Origin: Branchiostoma floridae
Lineage: Eukaryota; Chordata; Leptocardii; Amphioxiformes; Branchiostomatidae
Length of the DNA: 64,000 bases
Assembly: GCF_000003815.2 (NCBI RefSeq)
Contig: NC_049986.1
Span: 5,328,484 to 5,392,483 of the forward strand
Direction of reading: 5' to 3'
Shown: positions 23,801 to 38,800 of the stretch, in pieces
How the letters are laid out: each line of letters starts with the position of its first letter
Position numbering within the stretch: the stretch's first letter is position 1
Made by a program: the position numbers and the translations under genes
The notes under the pieces: generated by a model
Told to the model about the DNA's origin: nothing
Databases searched by the model: none
The model's input: the letters and a program-made list of their open reading frames with translations, nothing else

Positions 23801-26800
23801 AAGTCGGCCCCAAATGTAATCATGTCCAGCTTTCGTCACACCCCACCAAGTATTTTGTATGTTCCTTCTTTAATTGCTCGAGTTTTGATATAATCCAAAG
23901 CTGGGGTTAGTTAAGGGGCAAGCACGCTTCCCTCCAATGTATTACAAGATAGGGAGGGGGGGGGGTCTTGTTAAGATGTACACTATTATATCATCCTTAT
24001 TCATTCATTGGGCTCTCTGGAGATTTAGGATTTAAGATTTGCGTATGATGAACACTTTTTACACTTGTCTTGTCCATCTTGTGCTAAACATCGGGACTTC
24101 CTGAACACTGTTAAAGTGTTTATGACACCAGAACACAAAAAATATGCGAATTTTAATGATAATAGTACCATACAATGAGCACAGATATTTCCATCAAATA
24201 TCCACCTTTCTGATGCTTTTGAATATCATACCATCCAAGATCATACTTCCAGCTCTAGATTTCTGCCACCAGGTAATTGAATCAAACCTTAATTATTACT
24301 TCGATGACGTCACAATGAATGCGCTGTTAATCAACAGGTTGTTGATTTCTGTAGGTGTATTCGACGTCTGCTCCATGTCGTCACGTGACAAAGGGTGGTC
24401 TCTCGGCATCAACTCTTCAGAGGAGGACGGAGAGAGAGACGCACGCTTCTACTTCCGGTTGCGCACTGACCGTGCCCGCCAGGCCAGTACCATAGTCGCT
24501 CACTACCGATACGAGCCCAACAAGTGGCTGCACTTGGCCGCATCTTACAACGGACACCGTATGGCATTGTACATCAATAGTGCAAAAGTTGGCGTCAGTT
24601 TGGAGCAGAAAGGAAGTCTGTTTAGCAGAACCTCTAGCAAGTGTAAAGAACTGGAAATCGGAGGTGATCTTGCAATTCGCAACTTCTTTAGAGGCAATTT
24701 CGATAACTTTCTGTTGTGGTCGGACTCAGTTCCGCATAGACAGATAAAAAACAACATGCACAACCCAACTATACCCAAAGGAACCAAAAACCTGTTGATG
24801 CAGGATGACTTCAGCAATCATGACATGTGGGTAACGACAAATGACAAGAACGTCGAGGTGGTGTTGTCTGACGTACCACTTCAACCACTGGACCTCCGAC
24901 TCACGGCGCCGCCATGCGGACTTACCGTGTGTGACAATCCGGAGGTGGTCCACTCCCACGCAGAAAACTGGCAACTCCGGGTGCCAAAAGAAGTGCGCTA
25001 TAGAGTGATCAATGTCGCGGAAGACGACGGGAGAAACCCGACTGTGTCCCGAGAACAAATCCAGTACCAACATAAGAAACTAAACGAGGCTTTCCAGTCC
25101 TACAACATATCATGGTCGTTGACCGAAGTGAACATCTACAATACTTCTCTGAGACGCACCACCATCATCTCTGACTGCGAACCGTCTATGGTCGGGAACG
25201 GAGTTTGTAATCCCGACTGCAAACACGAGGTAACAGGGAACGACGGTGGAGACTGTGATGAGTTGGAGCAGCAATGTCAAGTGGAGATGGTAGGTGACGG
25301 GACTTGTGACACCTCCTGTAACCGAGTGTACCATCATTGGGACGGTGGGGACTGTTGTAATCCTGACACGACAGAGACCTACAGAACGTGCTTTGACCCT
25401 TCATCGCCAAACAAGTAAGTAGTTCAAGTTCACCTTTTGTCTACTCTAATATGGAGCAAAGTTAGATTTTTATTTCCAATGCAACCCGAATTGTCGAGTA
25501 CAGTATCCAACTCCAGTCTTTGTCAGTCGACAACGTCTGACGCCACGTCACAAGCGGAACGAACAAGTGGCTCAGTAAGGAGTGGATCATATCCAATGTG
25601 ACAGAGTGTGCAGAAGAATCTATAGTATATGCTTTGTGACACTTCCGAATTCTTGAGCTTGGACATTTGCCAAAGTAAAAATCTTGGACACAAAATTAAC
25701 AAAACTTTAAAGTTGGTGTAGCAAAATGAATAAGCTAATTGGTGGGCGAAGATCGCAGTACAATAAAAGCTGAAAATAGTAAACGAAAACAATCATTATG
25801 CATTGGTTATATATAGTATGTTTCTGCTATGTGATGATTTCCTAGCCTCCTTCGCAGACGTCGAGCCTAATATTTCATGGGTATGGTTGGTTCGTCAGGT
25901 TTAACGTTGGGTAAGGTTCTCTTTTGTCGATAAAGGGACTTTGTCGAGGAAGAGAGTTTGCCTATAAAGTAGTTTCCACGGCAAGCTCCCGTTTCTGGCA
26001 TAAGAAAACCTTAGCCAACGTTGAAACTATTGAACCAGCGCCCCCATAAAATAAGATCTACCTGGAAGTTTCGGAAATGTCTTATTTTGTAACCATGGGC
26101 AATTCCACACGTTGTGCCTTCACAGAGCATACATGAGCCTGAGAGAGTACAAGGCTATCCTGGACTTCAACAGCACAACCCACTTAAACTTGTACTTTGC
26201 AGCCTGGACGCAGGAGGCTCGTTTGGGCATAGCAACGTTCCCATGGGAGAAAGAAGTACACGGAGTGTACGGTAAGATAGGTTGTTGATGCCTGTTTCGT
26301 CGTGCTAGAAATCAGGTTCAACCCTAAACTGATGATACGAACATACCACTGAATTCATCTACCCGAAGCAGTAGCACGCTACCAGGGTATATGTTAGTTT
26401 TTGGCGACGTCTCAAGGGCTAGCCTAACAGTATGGCCGATTGGGAAAAATCCCAGAATTCTAGATCTACTGGAAGGCAATAAATGGTTGACAGATCGTCA
26501 TGCTATTTGGAATGTAGGTAGCTTCGGAGATGCCTTGCTGAAGTACTAACCATACAAATCAGGGTCTAATTTGCATAATTAATTAGGACAGTTACTTATA
26601 TTAGCCTAACTGTGTAGTGCATGTCCGATTGGCAAAAATTCCCGGAAATCTACAGCAAGTAGTACGCGCGTGCCTAATTACAAGGGAATAACTCGGGAAG
26701 GGATTGATGGATCGTGCGTGGTGATGTTTTATATGTAGATAACTTCAGAGATTTCTTTCATAATTAAGGGCTATCAATGCAAACGAGGGGCTACTTTGCA

Positions 26801-29800
26801 TAATTGATGAGGACATTTTATTAACCCACAGCATTTTATAATAGGGCAATCAAACATATGACATATATAAACGAAAAAGAGAGACACGCAATATCGATAG
26901 ACGAATTGTTACCCAATTTGCAAAATTAATCATAAATTGTTATAATAGCAGAGTGATAATGAGATTTTCATTCTTGCGACGTTTGGTAGCTACGCTCAGT
27001 TGAACTTTATCAGACACAACCCGTGCAAATTAGGGTTTCATTTACATGATTTATGAGAACATGCTACAGTAGCTTTCTTTGCTAAGACTTTCATACTTTG
27101 AGCATACATGTATTGTTATTTAGCTGGAGAAGATGATCAACTGATATAATTTATGCAAATGAAGACCTTATTTTTATTCAATCAATGAGAAACATTTACA
27201 ATGGGTCACTCGTCAAGAGGCCGCCTTTTTTTGAAAGCAATGCCCTTCAAACATTCGTAGCGTAAAACAATCTTCATACATACATACAGCCGACGAATGG
27301 ATAGGACACGAATAGTAAAATACACCACCACCGACAACAATCATTGAATAACGTCGTCATGGCATTAATTTTCATTGCCACACTTATTAAAGCTATTGCC
27401 ACACTTATTGAAGTTAACACTATTCGCTGTGTGCCAGGTGGAACCGTCTTGCAGCCAGAGAACTTTGGTCGTCCCAATGTGACCGACTTGATGATCCATG
27501 AGTTAGGCCATAACCTGGGACTGTGGCATGTCCACCACGGAGTAGACGAGATGGACTGTAGGTGAGATAACGTTACACAGTTGTTACACAGGTAACCTAA
27601 CTTCACGACCTCAGGTTCATAAGACCCTGCAGTGAAAACATCTCATTATGTTACAATTTTAAGACTTTATATTCTTGCACAAAATAAAGCGCTTACCAAC
27701 AAGCTTTCGATCAGTCCTCTGATCCTTCTCAAGTTGAAATCCTTCTCAAGTTGAAATCCTTCTCAAGTTGAAATGGCCCAAAACCTAAGTCACACATCCG
27801 GAAAATAAAGCGCTTACCATCAAGCTTTCGATCAGTCCTCTGATACCTTCAATCCGGAAACGGGGGCCGATACCGACTGCCAAGCACATTTGACCCTTTG
27901 CTGACGTCACACTTTCGTTCCGGATGTGTGACTTAGTTTATGGGTCATTTTAACTTGAGAAGGATCAGAGGACTGATCGAAAGCTTGTTGGTAAGAGCTT
28001 TATTTTGTGCACGGATATAAAGTCTTAAAATCGTAACATAATGTTGACTACCGTCACAGATGAACTTACATTCAAGTATGAAAACATCTCATGTTGTTCT
28101 TAATCTTCCAGCAATGAGTGCCTTGAGACGCGGCCTTCTATGGAGCTAGGAGATCTCTGTGCCGACACCCACCCCACCCCGATGAACAATGAATGTAAGG
28201 ACCCTGACTATGACCAGAGCAAGTGTGGACTGGCCCCTTTCAAACACACGCCATATAACAACTTTATGAGCTATGCAGGTGAGAACAAGTCACATACATA
28301 TTTGGTTCCTACCAACTTGCATGCTGTTACTAGTATTATATCAATGAGAAATGGAGATGCATTTGTTACCTGGATGTGCTGTGGTATTGATATTTTGGTG
28401 GCAGATAGCTTGTGATGTAAGAGCCCCCTAGTCGATTCCACTGGAATTGCAGGGGCTCTTCAATAACTAAAGAAATGAATGACGGATTCCCATAATATCG
28501 AGTATGCAGTTAGCTTGGACAGAGATGTACATAGTGAATTGCAAATTATGTGACTTAGAAGTCAATTTGCATAGTTAATGAGAAAAATCTATATTTGCAT
28601 TGTTTTCCCTTGTAGGATTCAACTACATGTAAAATATGTAGTTTCTGGCAGGTTGAACATTAACAGAAACCAATTATGCAAATAAGTTCCTAATTTGCAT
28701 AATTATTGCAATCGTGCCACAATTCCTATAAGAAGACTGGACTCAACATTTTGACCTGTATAAGTTAGTTCATTCATTTAATGGCGTATATAACCAAGCA
28801 TAGATTATGTAAATGTGGAAGTCATTTGCATAATCAGAATATTTTTGTGCACTGACTCCTGTTCGTTGCGTGTCCATAACATAACCTTGTTTCCCAATAC
28901 CATAACAGACGACTCTTGCACGGAGTCCTTCACACCCCAGCAGACAGCCCGCATGCACTGTTACCTAGACTTGGCCTACCACGGCTGGCAAGTACAGAAA
29001 ACGCTTCCCGCCATCGTCCTTCCCCCGAAAGTCCTTGTCGTCACATCCAAGACCCTGTCAATTGGCTGGCTGCCGCCACTGACCGGTGAACTGTTTGGAA
29101 TGAGCCGAGATTGTGGAAGATGCACGCGGCACAAGACACTTGTGCAGTACGGCAGCACTGCGTACTCACCCAATCCAAGCAAACCTAAGGGATACTGGGG
29201 ATGGACCACCAGTGAAGCTACAGGTAACATTCTCTTATGGTGAATAACAACGACAGGTCAATTTCCGAAAATAGTTTCATCAGGTTGGTATATATGATAT
29301 ACCTTACCTTAGACCTTAGTCCTCCCGCAACATTATCGACTCGGTGAGCGTATTTTCTTCAAAGAGTGCGGTCTTAAGCAGTTACTGTCATGCTTTCCAT
29401 GTTGTTCAGACCCATTTTCCTTCCTATAGGGTATAGGATATAGGAGAATTCTTTTTACACAACCAACAGTTACTTACATTGCGAATGCGACATGTGAATT
29501 TTTTGCTTCTGTTCTAATTTCCTATAATCATTACCAAACTTTTGCACCGTTCCCGATGATGTTGTGATGGTTGTGCACTTGCAGGTCCGCCTGATGCAGA
29601 GTCGTGCATCCCCAGTGGGAAGGGCTGGCTGCCGGACGTCACCATGTGCAACCCCTGTTATATTGAGCTGGGCCTGGACATCCCTGTCGTACCTTCCAGG
29701 CTATCAGTCTGGGTCAACTGGAACGCTGCCAATGGAATCAACAACATCCTCCTCATATACATAGACGGCACCGACACTTCTCTTGGCAGTGTAAATGCAT

Positions 29801-32800
29801 ATTGTGATATGCCATTCACAACAAAAATCAAAGCGTATAAGAAGTTGAAAAAGATCCGCATCTATACAAGTTCTCCATATGTCAGCATCGACGCTGTTCA
29901 GGTTGAATCTTCTACAGCACATCCTATTTGTGAACACTGCAAGAAGATCAAGTACAAAGTTAGAAGAGAGCCTCCCTTCGCAATTGGTGAAGAGACGGCA
30001 GTGGACACAACAAGTTTTTTGGACAGGTGAGTTTGAGAGTATGAATAGAAATAAAGCTGTCAATAAAAGCGTGCTCGTGTTGCTCCTAACTGTACATTAC
30101 ATAATCAGGACTAAACTAGTGCCCACAGAAGCAACTGGCATGTCAATAACAACCCCAAAATTCATACATCTACATTCGTGAAATAAGGTATTTACATAAT
30201 TTTCTATAGGTGGCGCTCGTGTAGGGCAGCCGCAAGCTTTTTAGCTCCCCCCTACTCTAGCGTCTAAGGTGTCTCCATCCTTATTCTGAACAGTTTGAAG
30301 TGCACTATTTACGTAATGTATGTCTAACTGTCCTGTGAACCGTTTGGCGTCTGTTTGTTTCGTACTGTGCGGACTTTTGGAGGAGTATCCGACGTCTCTT
30401 CGTGCTGTGCGGTCGAACTCTGTTTTCTGAAATGGCGTCCATTGAAGTTCTACGTTACTCCGCTGGCTTCTTGAGAGGCCTGCAGCGATGGACATCGAGT
30501 TCCATTGATCTACAAGTCAAGGAAAAGCTGAAGACCTATGGACTATTCCGGAGAGGTAGACCGAGAGGAAGGAAAGCAGGTAAAAACCTCGTTCGTAACA
30601 TAAGAACAATTGTTGGAAATCGCCCACTTGATCATCGTTTGACATGCAAATCAGTGTCTGATTTCAAATGCGATCGTCATTCCTACCTGCGCTCTATCAG
30701 GTGCGATGTCAAGTCATCTCGACCAAAACGTATGCCTGGCATCTTGCTTACTAACGCACGGTCCCTACTTCACAAACTTGATGAGTTCTGCTTGACTCTG
30801 TCCCTGAATAAGATCGACATAGCGGCAGTTACTGAGTCCTGGTTCTCAGCTGACCTACCGGAAGAGGTCACGTCGGTCGACGGTTACAACCTTTATCGCA
30901 ATGATCGACGTAACAGGAGAGGCGGAGGAATCGCCCTTTATATCAGAAATGATATAAAGGCAAAACATGTCGACATCGCCGTACCCGACAACGTGTATCT
31001 GGACACAACTGCAAACACAACGGACCCCCCGTGCTGTTCCTGTACTGTACATGGGAGTTCTGTACCATCCTCCTTGGGCAAACGAAAAACTCTTGCAAGA
31101 TGAGACAATCCAACACCTCATCCACACTTTAGACACAATCAGAAGAAAACACCCTCTTGCTGGCATCATTCTATGCGGAGATTTCAATAATCTCCCCATC
31201 CAACCGTTGTTATCCAGTCACCCAGAGCTCAAACAGGTTGTGACCGGTGCCACTCGTGATAACTCAACGTTGGACCTCATCATTACTAACGTTCACCACC
31301 AGTATCAGGTACCGGACATCACAGCTCCACTCGGTTCCAGTGACCACAATTGTATCCTTTGGAAGCCAAAAGTCTCTAACCAACTCAGCGGTCTGCTACC
31401 CAGGGTCAAGCACCGCCTCGTCACACAGCTCAGAAAAGAAGCAGTTGGTTTATGTATGTGCATCACCGATTGGTCCGCCGTCTATAACACTGTATCAGTA
31501 GAAGACAAAGTGGCCACGTTCAACAGAATCCTACAGACCGTGCTCGACGTTTGTGTTCCCCTGAGAACTAGCAAATTGCGAAATGTGGACAAGTACTGGA
31601 TGACAGACAAGATCATGGGCGCTATCAAGAAAAGACAGTCAGCCTACAAGAAGCACGGCAAAACAGAGAAGTGGAAAAAACTTCGTAACTGGGTCCAGAC
31701 ACTCATCAGAAAGCAGAAGAGCAGCCACTATAACAGATGTATCGGCATGTTAAAGAAGGAGAATCCCCGAGAATGGTGGAACTTTGTCAATAATGAACTT
31801 GGACGCACACAGAAATCAAAGGGGAAAGTCACCGTCTCTGATGTCCCAGACGATCGAGTTGCGGACGCACTAAACGACTTCTTTGCGGAAGCGTGGTCGG
31901 ACAGTAGAGCCTACAGTCTCTTCCCACTCCAGCTCCTCTCCAACTCCGATGACCTCTGCAGCATTGGCAAAGTTAAAGCCATCTTAAGGAGTCTGAACAC
32001 TAGGAAATCAGGTGGACCTGACGGCATTCCAAACTGGGTTCTCAGTGTGTACCATGAAGACCTAGCTCCAGTCGTGACTCACCTGATAAACTCCTCTTAC
32101 AACTCCGGATACATGCCTTCCGTGTGGAAAATGGCGAATGTTTGCCCCATACCAAAAACGTCTGTTCCTGCAAGCAAGAAGGATTGGCGGCCTATCTCCC
32201 TTATCTCGACCCTCGGAAAGGTACAAGAAAGGCTTGTGCTGAACAGATTTCTACCGATTATGAAGCCCTGGATACGGGATCAGTATACCTACATGCCAAA
32301 AGCTTCGACCTCTGTCGCTCTTCTGAAAGTTTACCAGTCCTGGTTGCAAAGTTTAGACACCAAGAAGACATCAATGGTCCGTGTTCTCCTGGCTGATATG
32401 TCAAAGGCTTTTGACAGAGTCGACCACGGAATACTGCTACAACATCTGGATGCCCGTGGTACGCCCCCTCGGATGCTTGCTTGGATCTTCAGCTATCTAT
32501 CCGGCAGGACCCAACGCGTGGTCGCCAACAATCAGTACAGCAGTTGGCGCGTTGTCGCCTCTGGGGTTCCCCAAGGCGGGGTGCTATCCCCTTACCTGTT
32601 TCTTGTGTACATGTCTACAAGAACCACCAAGTATGAAACCACCGATAACACCTGCTATGCGGATGATATAGGTCTGTCTCGCACCATCCCCTGTGATGCT
32701 GTCGAGACTGATGATACCATGCAACAAGAAGCCACACAACTGGACTCCTGGGCAGCGGAAAAAAACATATCATGAATGGGGACAAATCCTACGAACTCAG

Positions 32801-35800
32801 ACTGTGCTTCTCCAAACACCCTCCCGAGCCCCCTCCCCTTACTCTTGGGGGGAAAGTAGTGCCAGTGGTTGACTGTGCGACTTACCTGGGTTTTAAGGTA
32901 CATTCCAACTTCAGATGGGACAGCCATATCACACATGTGACAACGAAGGGCTCCAAACGACTACACTTTCTCCGCTTACTGGCCAAGGGCGGCATGCCTC
33001 CTAAAGACCTGTTAACCGTCTACACTACTCTAGTGAGGCCAGTGTTGGAATATGCCCACGTTGTCTTCGTTGGATGTACTGAGTCTCAAAGGAACACTCT
33101 CGAACGCGTACAGAAACGAGCTTTGGGTATCATCTGCGGACACAGCAGCAACCCAGCGTCGTTAACTCCCTTGCCCACCCTGCAGTCCAGACGAGAAAAC
33201 GCTGCAAGATCGTTATACACACAGATGCTGGCCAGTGACCATCCTTTGCACTTTATGGTCCCTGACGACAGGGAGGTTGCGACAGGACGAACATTGCGTA
33301 ACTCCAGTCACCGAACACTACCTAAATGCAGGACCGAAAGACTCAAACGATCATTCTTATACCGAGCCACAGTACTCCACAACAACTCGTTTTAATCTAA
33401 TCTTACAGACAGTTTGAAATGTTCACAAACTGCAATTTCTAATTCTTTTAAAAATGAATGACTAACACGGTTACATGTGTTTGTATTTTATATGTACGTA
33501 GTTTTATGCATGTTTCATATGTCAATTTCTCTCCTCCGTTATGATTTTAACACCTCGATTTTAAACACTGTATATTAGCGACCTATTCAGATCATGTCTC
33601 CATGTACATGAAATCTGCTACGCTAAATAAATTCTTTGATTGATTGATTTTAAAGCAACAAGAGAATGTTCTAAAGAGGAGCAATGGGCAGATGAAACCA
33701 ACGAGTTTGCAGAATACATCTTTATGCCTATTTCTATATTTGATATGTGGTTCGGCAGTATCTATCACGTAAAATTATTTCTATTTTTCAGTGACGTTCA
33801 GGCTGGAGTGATGTACAAATACTGGGTATCAGCTGCCGTAGGGTCCGTCACGAGCATGCCCTCCCCAGTTCTAGAGTACAGCTTCCCTGACGCTTTCTGT
33901 GGTGACGGTGCAATACAGGGCAGTGAGGAGTGCGATGATGCCAATGCCATCTACGGCGATGGTTGTGATCTCGACTGTCAATTAGAGGAGTTTTTCCATT
34001 GTGAAGGTATGGGTAAAACCTCATTTATCAGTATTGTCTATGCCCAAAGTCCCAATAAGCATAGTCAACCCTAAATCGTATGCTAACATGCAGCAATAGG
34101 CGCGCCATCGTGAATCGAAATTGTACAGTCATTGTTACAACCGGATATGAAGGTGGCCGTAGTAGAATCTACTTCAAAGCTAAGATTTCTATTATTCTAC
34201 CTGCGATGTACCTGCGATAAACGTGCCATTGATCCAGTGACTCTCCCTTGAACCATCCGTACAATGACAACGTTTGTGATCCGGGGGAAATTTCTGTCAA
34301 ACGTCATCAGCGGGCCACCGTCTTCTTTCAAAACACAGTGACTTCCTCTTCAGTTCTTTCCTCTTCTAAGTACATTAACGGGAGGTGCCCCGACACGGTA
34401 CGCTTTTTCTTGCGCTCAAACTCATGGCGCTCCATCGCTAGTTGCCTGAGAGCGGTCAAAGTTTGATGACTGAATTTTTTACACATAGATTTGAACAACA
34501 TACTTGAATAAGAAATGCATTCATGTGGTTCATGAACCTTTCGCGCTGCGTGTTACAAGCGGCAAACACTGTGAGGCAATTTCGTGTATGTAACCTTCCA
34601 ATTTTGTGCTACGCTGGACAGTGTGCCTAACTCGGTACGCTTTTTTACATTTTGCTCTCTTCAGAAGTAAGTGGTAAATTTAAGTACACAGAAAAATAAT
34701 AGTATGATATTTTAGATTACTTTTAACAGTAAAATCGTGACTGTATGTACTTTCTGTCTCATATGACGAAGGCTGTACCTAGAACAATCCAGCTGAAGTT
34801 TTTACGGGCAATGGGCTGAATGCACTGATTGTGAATGCCCGACTAAAAAAACCATTACGAAAAAACGACACCGCCAACATCAACAAAACTCTGTGTGATT
34901 ATATGAAAATATCATATACATCTCTCTATCAAGTCTTATTTTCATAGACAGCACGAATCATTTGTTACAGTCAAATAAATCTTTGGAGCGTTCTCTTGTC
35001 TGCCACCTTCACGGCCTCACTCCCTTGGGAGTACAATGGTGGCAATGTTTATGTCGCTTCCTTTTGGTTGCTTTTCTACTCAACAAACATTTGAAGACCC
35101 ATATCCATAGTGTTTTATGTAGCTTTATTTATGTGTAACTTGTGTCTCTTCTGAATATATAGCTGCCTGTACACATTTGTACTTATTCAACCGACCAAAT
35201 GTGGACCTTTTGAATACCAGACTGTAATTCATTGTACTGATAACATATTAGAGGAAATCATAAGAACATGGCTTTTACCAACGAAGGTTAAAATCAAAGA
35301 AGTACAGGATGTTCAAATACAATTCAATCTCTACAACTGGATACAAAAAACGGAGAGTTAATACCGGAAGTTTCGAGTGACATCTATCACTCTTCGTCAG
35401 CGCCACTAGCATGTCCGGTTCACTCTAGGGCTGAGATCTGATCTTAACCACCACAGCGAACATAGTCATAGAAATTGCATCTTTCGCCTGCGCATGATGC
35501 TGGATGTGAAACATGGAAAATCCAGCCTTGAACGCAGGCTCTACTACGGGTGCATAGTTCTCTGCTTCTGGTATCTGATGGCTCCAGTTTTCAACAACAT
35601 CACGCTGTGCCTAAAAGGAAGTCTAAAACAACCATTAGCATAATCTCTGCCTGGAGATCGCTTGTCAGACTAACTGCATTGAAGTTAATGGCTTTATCAT
35701 AACGTTACTACATTCAGGATGAAGCTGTCACTCTATAATTCTACATTAGCTGAAAATACTTCTACGGCCTACGCTGTCGAAATCTATCGTACATAATTGG

Positions 35801-38800
35801 GACTTCAACAACTTCCGACATGCCAAATTCTACACTCCATCCTAAGGGCAAAGAGTTACAGCTGCGAACACACAAATCCAAACATCGATCGCCGTCTTTC
35901 CATGATATAGAGGTATACCCGTAGGAGGTGAATCTTAGTTACGGAGGTAACAGGAAGAAGAGGATTTCGAACAATTTAACCCTACACTAGACTAGCCCCA
36001 ATGTTTATGTTCACTGTTACCTGTATGGTTTATATGCATCAAAGATTATTGCCATGATATATGATTATTATATTCCTTTTCAAAGGAGAGCCAAGCCTGT
36101 GTTATCTGCATGATGGTGATGGTGTTTGTGAAGACTTCGAGCGGCGTTCCAGCATCCAAGACTGCGGCTTCTACACACCACAGGGCTTTACAGACCAATG
36201 GGCCTCCGAGGCAATGGCTAACCCAAAATACCAGAATAACGCCTGTCCCGAGAACGTGATCATTGGACCTCCTCTGAGAACTCAGGTACGTGGAATATCA
36301 TGTCTTCCTACAGGAGAAAGGCCTATGGGACTTGCACAAAATGTTTCTGGGATAGATATACATGANNNNNNNNNNNNNNNNNNNNNNNNNNNNNNNNNNN
36401 NNNNNNNNNNNNNNNNNNNNNNNNNNNNNNNNNNNNNNNNNNNNNNNNNNNNNNNNNNNNNNNNNCCCATGAACTAGTGGGCAGTAGGACGGGTACTGCA
36501 GTGCCACAAGCCACCAACCAGTCCCACTGACCACCTGCACATGCACCTAGGAAAATGACCCCGTCACCTCATTGCCTGAGCCCTCAACAAAATGAGGTTG
36601 GCGCTTAAAATGAAGAAGATGTGGGACAGAAAGATTGTGGGATATATTTGGAAATTGTGATTTAATTTGCATGATTATTGCGGAACTTATATGATTCCAT
36701 TGTTTTCCATGACTGGAAGAATGCAACACATGTGATTCATGATTGGTGGAACATAAACAGATACCAAATATGCAAATGATGAACTGATTTCCATAAGTAG
36801 TGCAGACATGGAAAAGTCGCTTAATGATAAGTGATGGGATATTTTGAATTGTGACATGTGTAAGCTAATCATTGATGAACATCACCATGCATAAATTATG
36901 TAAATATGTATGTCATTTGCATACCATCTACAAAAGCTCTAGATATTTTATGGAGATGGAGATATGAGGTCGCCGAACTGAAGTTGTTGCTATTTTGTTG
37001 GCTTGTCCACCATTACAGATGTGCAGACCAGAGGTCGACCCTCTGACAGCCTGGCAACCCTGTTCCTTCTCAGATGGAATAGATCTTTACCCGTTATACT
37101 GGCTACGGGTAAGTACTGTTTACGAGTACCTGCTATTCTTACATTTGAGCACAAGTTTGTTATCTCCATGAAATATTCATGGGGTTTATATTTTCACTAG
37201 CGTTTGTGTGTCTGTCTGACTCTGATTTATTGTATGGTATTTGATGGGTGGATGGCCCCTGAGGTCTGTGCTTTGATTTCCAAGGTTACCTCCTTGTATT
37301 TCCAAGTCCCCGCTTATAGCAAATTCGTAATCAGAATCATGTTGAATTAATCAGCAAAAACGAAAACAGGGACATGCAAAGGGTTGAAAAATATAAACTT
37401 ATTCAATACGTTCCCGTTCCTCTAACTTATACAAAATAGCATAATATATTATATATGTATATGATTATATATTCACGCCTTCTAACGAAGCCACCGAGCA
37501 CAATGTGATGAGATATTCTTGAAACAAAACAAAATGTTCTCTATCAATTCACAGGACACCAATCTACATTCTTATACATAACCTGCAATATATGTTTTGT
37601 CATGAACGATTGTTTTCAAATGTTGCTGACCTTCCCATTTTCAGGTGACATTCCCACGTCCGGTGGTTGCTGTTGCCGTCATCATTTACCTGGCTTCAGA
37701 TGGCATCACCGAAAGGAGTGATGAACAGAAAACCGTTTCTGTGTCCCTGATTGACACAGAGGGCAGGGAACATGACATCGCATCACGGCAGGTAGATACT
37801 TTCAAACTGTTCCTATCTCAATCATGTAGTCCTCCGCTACAGTGCAGAAGGCGTCTCACATGTTAAGTATGGGTAATGATATCGGGTGTAAGTGGGACGT
37901 TTCTGCACTGACGGGGTCTTGGTCTTCCAGTATGTCCTACCGATAACCGTAACAGTAAAAAAAATAGGGGCGGGTTGGTTTGGGGGAAATTGCTTACAGG
38001 CACCTTCTCTCTACCCACACAACACCCCCACCCCATCCACAACCCCTTTCCCTTCCTGCCTTCTTTGCTGCTATTTCTCCTGCTGCCTTGGCTCTCAGCT
38101 ACAAACGGGCGTCTCTATCCCATGTTCGTGTGTAACTGCCTCGTGTCTGTGTGTTCTTTTCAGTTATGTCCCCACGTGGCATGCCTAATTACCTTTGCCA
38201 GAATGGCTAAGGTTATGTTTTGGGCTTGTGAGTCTGTGTGTCTGTCTGTCTGTCTGTCTGTCTGTGTGTTAACAGTATAACTCAAGAAGCCTTGGATGCA
38301 TCCCGATAATAATTGGTAGGTGGGTAGGGGTCGGGAAAACGAAGGTAAAGTTCGATAATGGGCCCCCTAGCGGCTTGCTAAGGTACTGCAGCAGAACCTC
38401 AATTTTTGATATCTCGTGTTCTGGACATGCTGTGATCATGATTTTTAAGTGGTAGATAGCCCTTGAGGCAGAGAGTAGGTGCTCTAAGTTTGGACCCCCT
38501 AGCGGCTTGTTTGGAACTGCAGTCACCGATTTCCTTTCAAACTTTGGACGAGAATAACTCGAGAACGTGTTGATGGATCGTCATGATTTTTGGTATGTAG
38601 ATAGCCCAAGTAACAATGTACATTATGGAATGCTAATTATGCAAATCAGCAGTTAATTTGCATAATTATTGAGAAAAGTTAATAAATCCACTGCATTCCA
38701 TGATAGAACTCTCAAACATATCACATATGTAACTGAGAAAGATTAAAATGATGAAAGATGTCAATTATGCACATGAAGACCACATTTGCATAATTAATGG

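Larger units (their letters stand above)
17878..24354 (+). other. intron 1
   Basis: This 6.5-kb intron has GTGAGTG and TGTAG borders. Contents: an imperfect tandem duplication at about 18977-19076, a strong inverted repeat at about 20945-21030, a hairpin at 22706-22730, and a reverse HINE-like element. No second gene was seen. Confidence 0.7.
30200..33648 (+). mobile_element. CR1/L2-type non-LTR retrotransposon in intron 7
   Basis: The element codes for an apurinic-type endonuclease followed by a reverse transcriptase, in the same orientation as the host gene. It ends in an AATAAATTC...GATTGATTGATT tail typical of CR1/L2-like elements. The 5' end is uncertain (about 30200) and no ORF1 is visible, so it is probably 5'-truncated. 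Two frameshifts, near a C6 run (31025-31030) and an A7 run (32759-32765), split the polyprotein. The exact clade within the CR1/L2/Crack group is not resolved. Confidence 0.88.

Noticed and set aside
24144-24354. Upstream part of the long open frame before exon 2 as coding, with an alternative start
   Set aside because: It has no similarity to the LamG region. Exon 1 joins exactly at 24355 with matching phase and a family-conserved junction.
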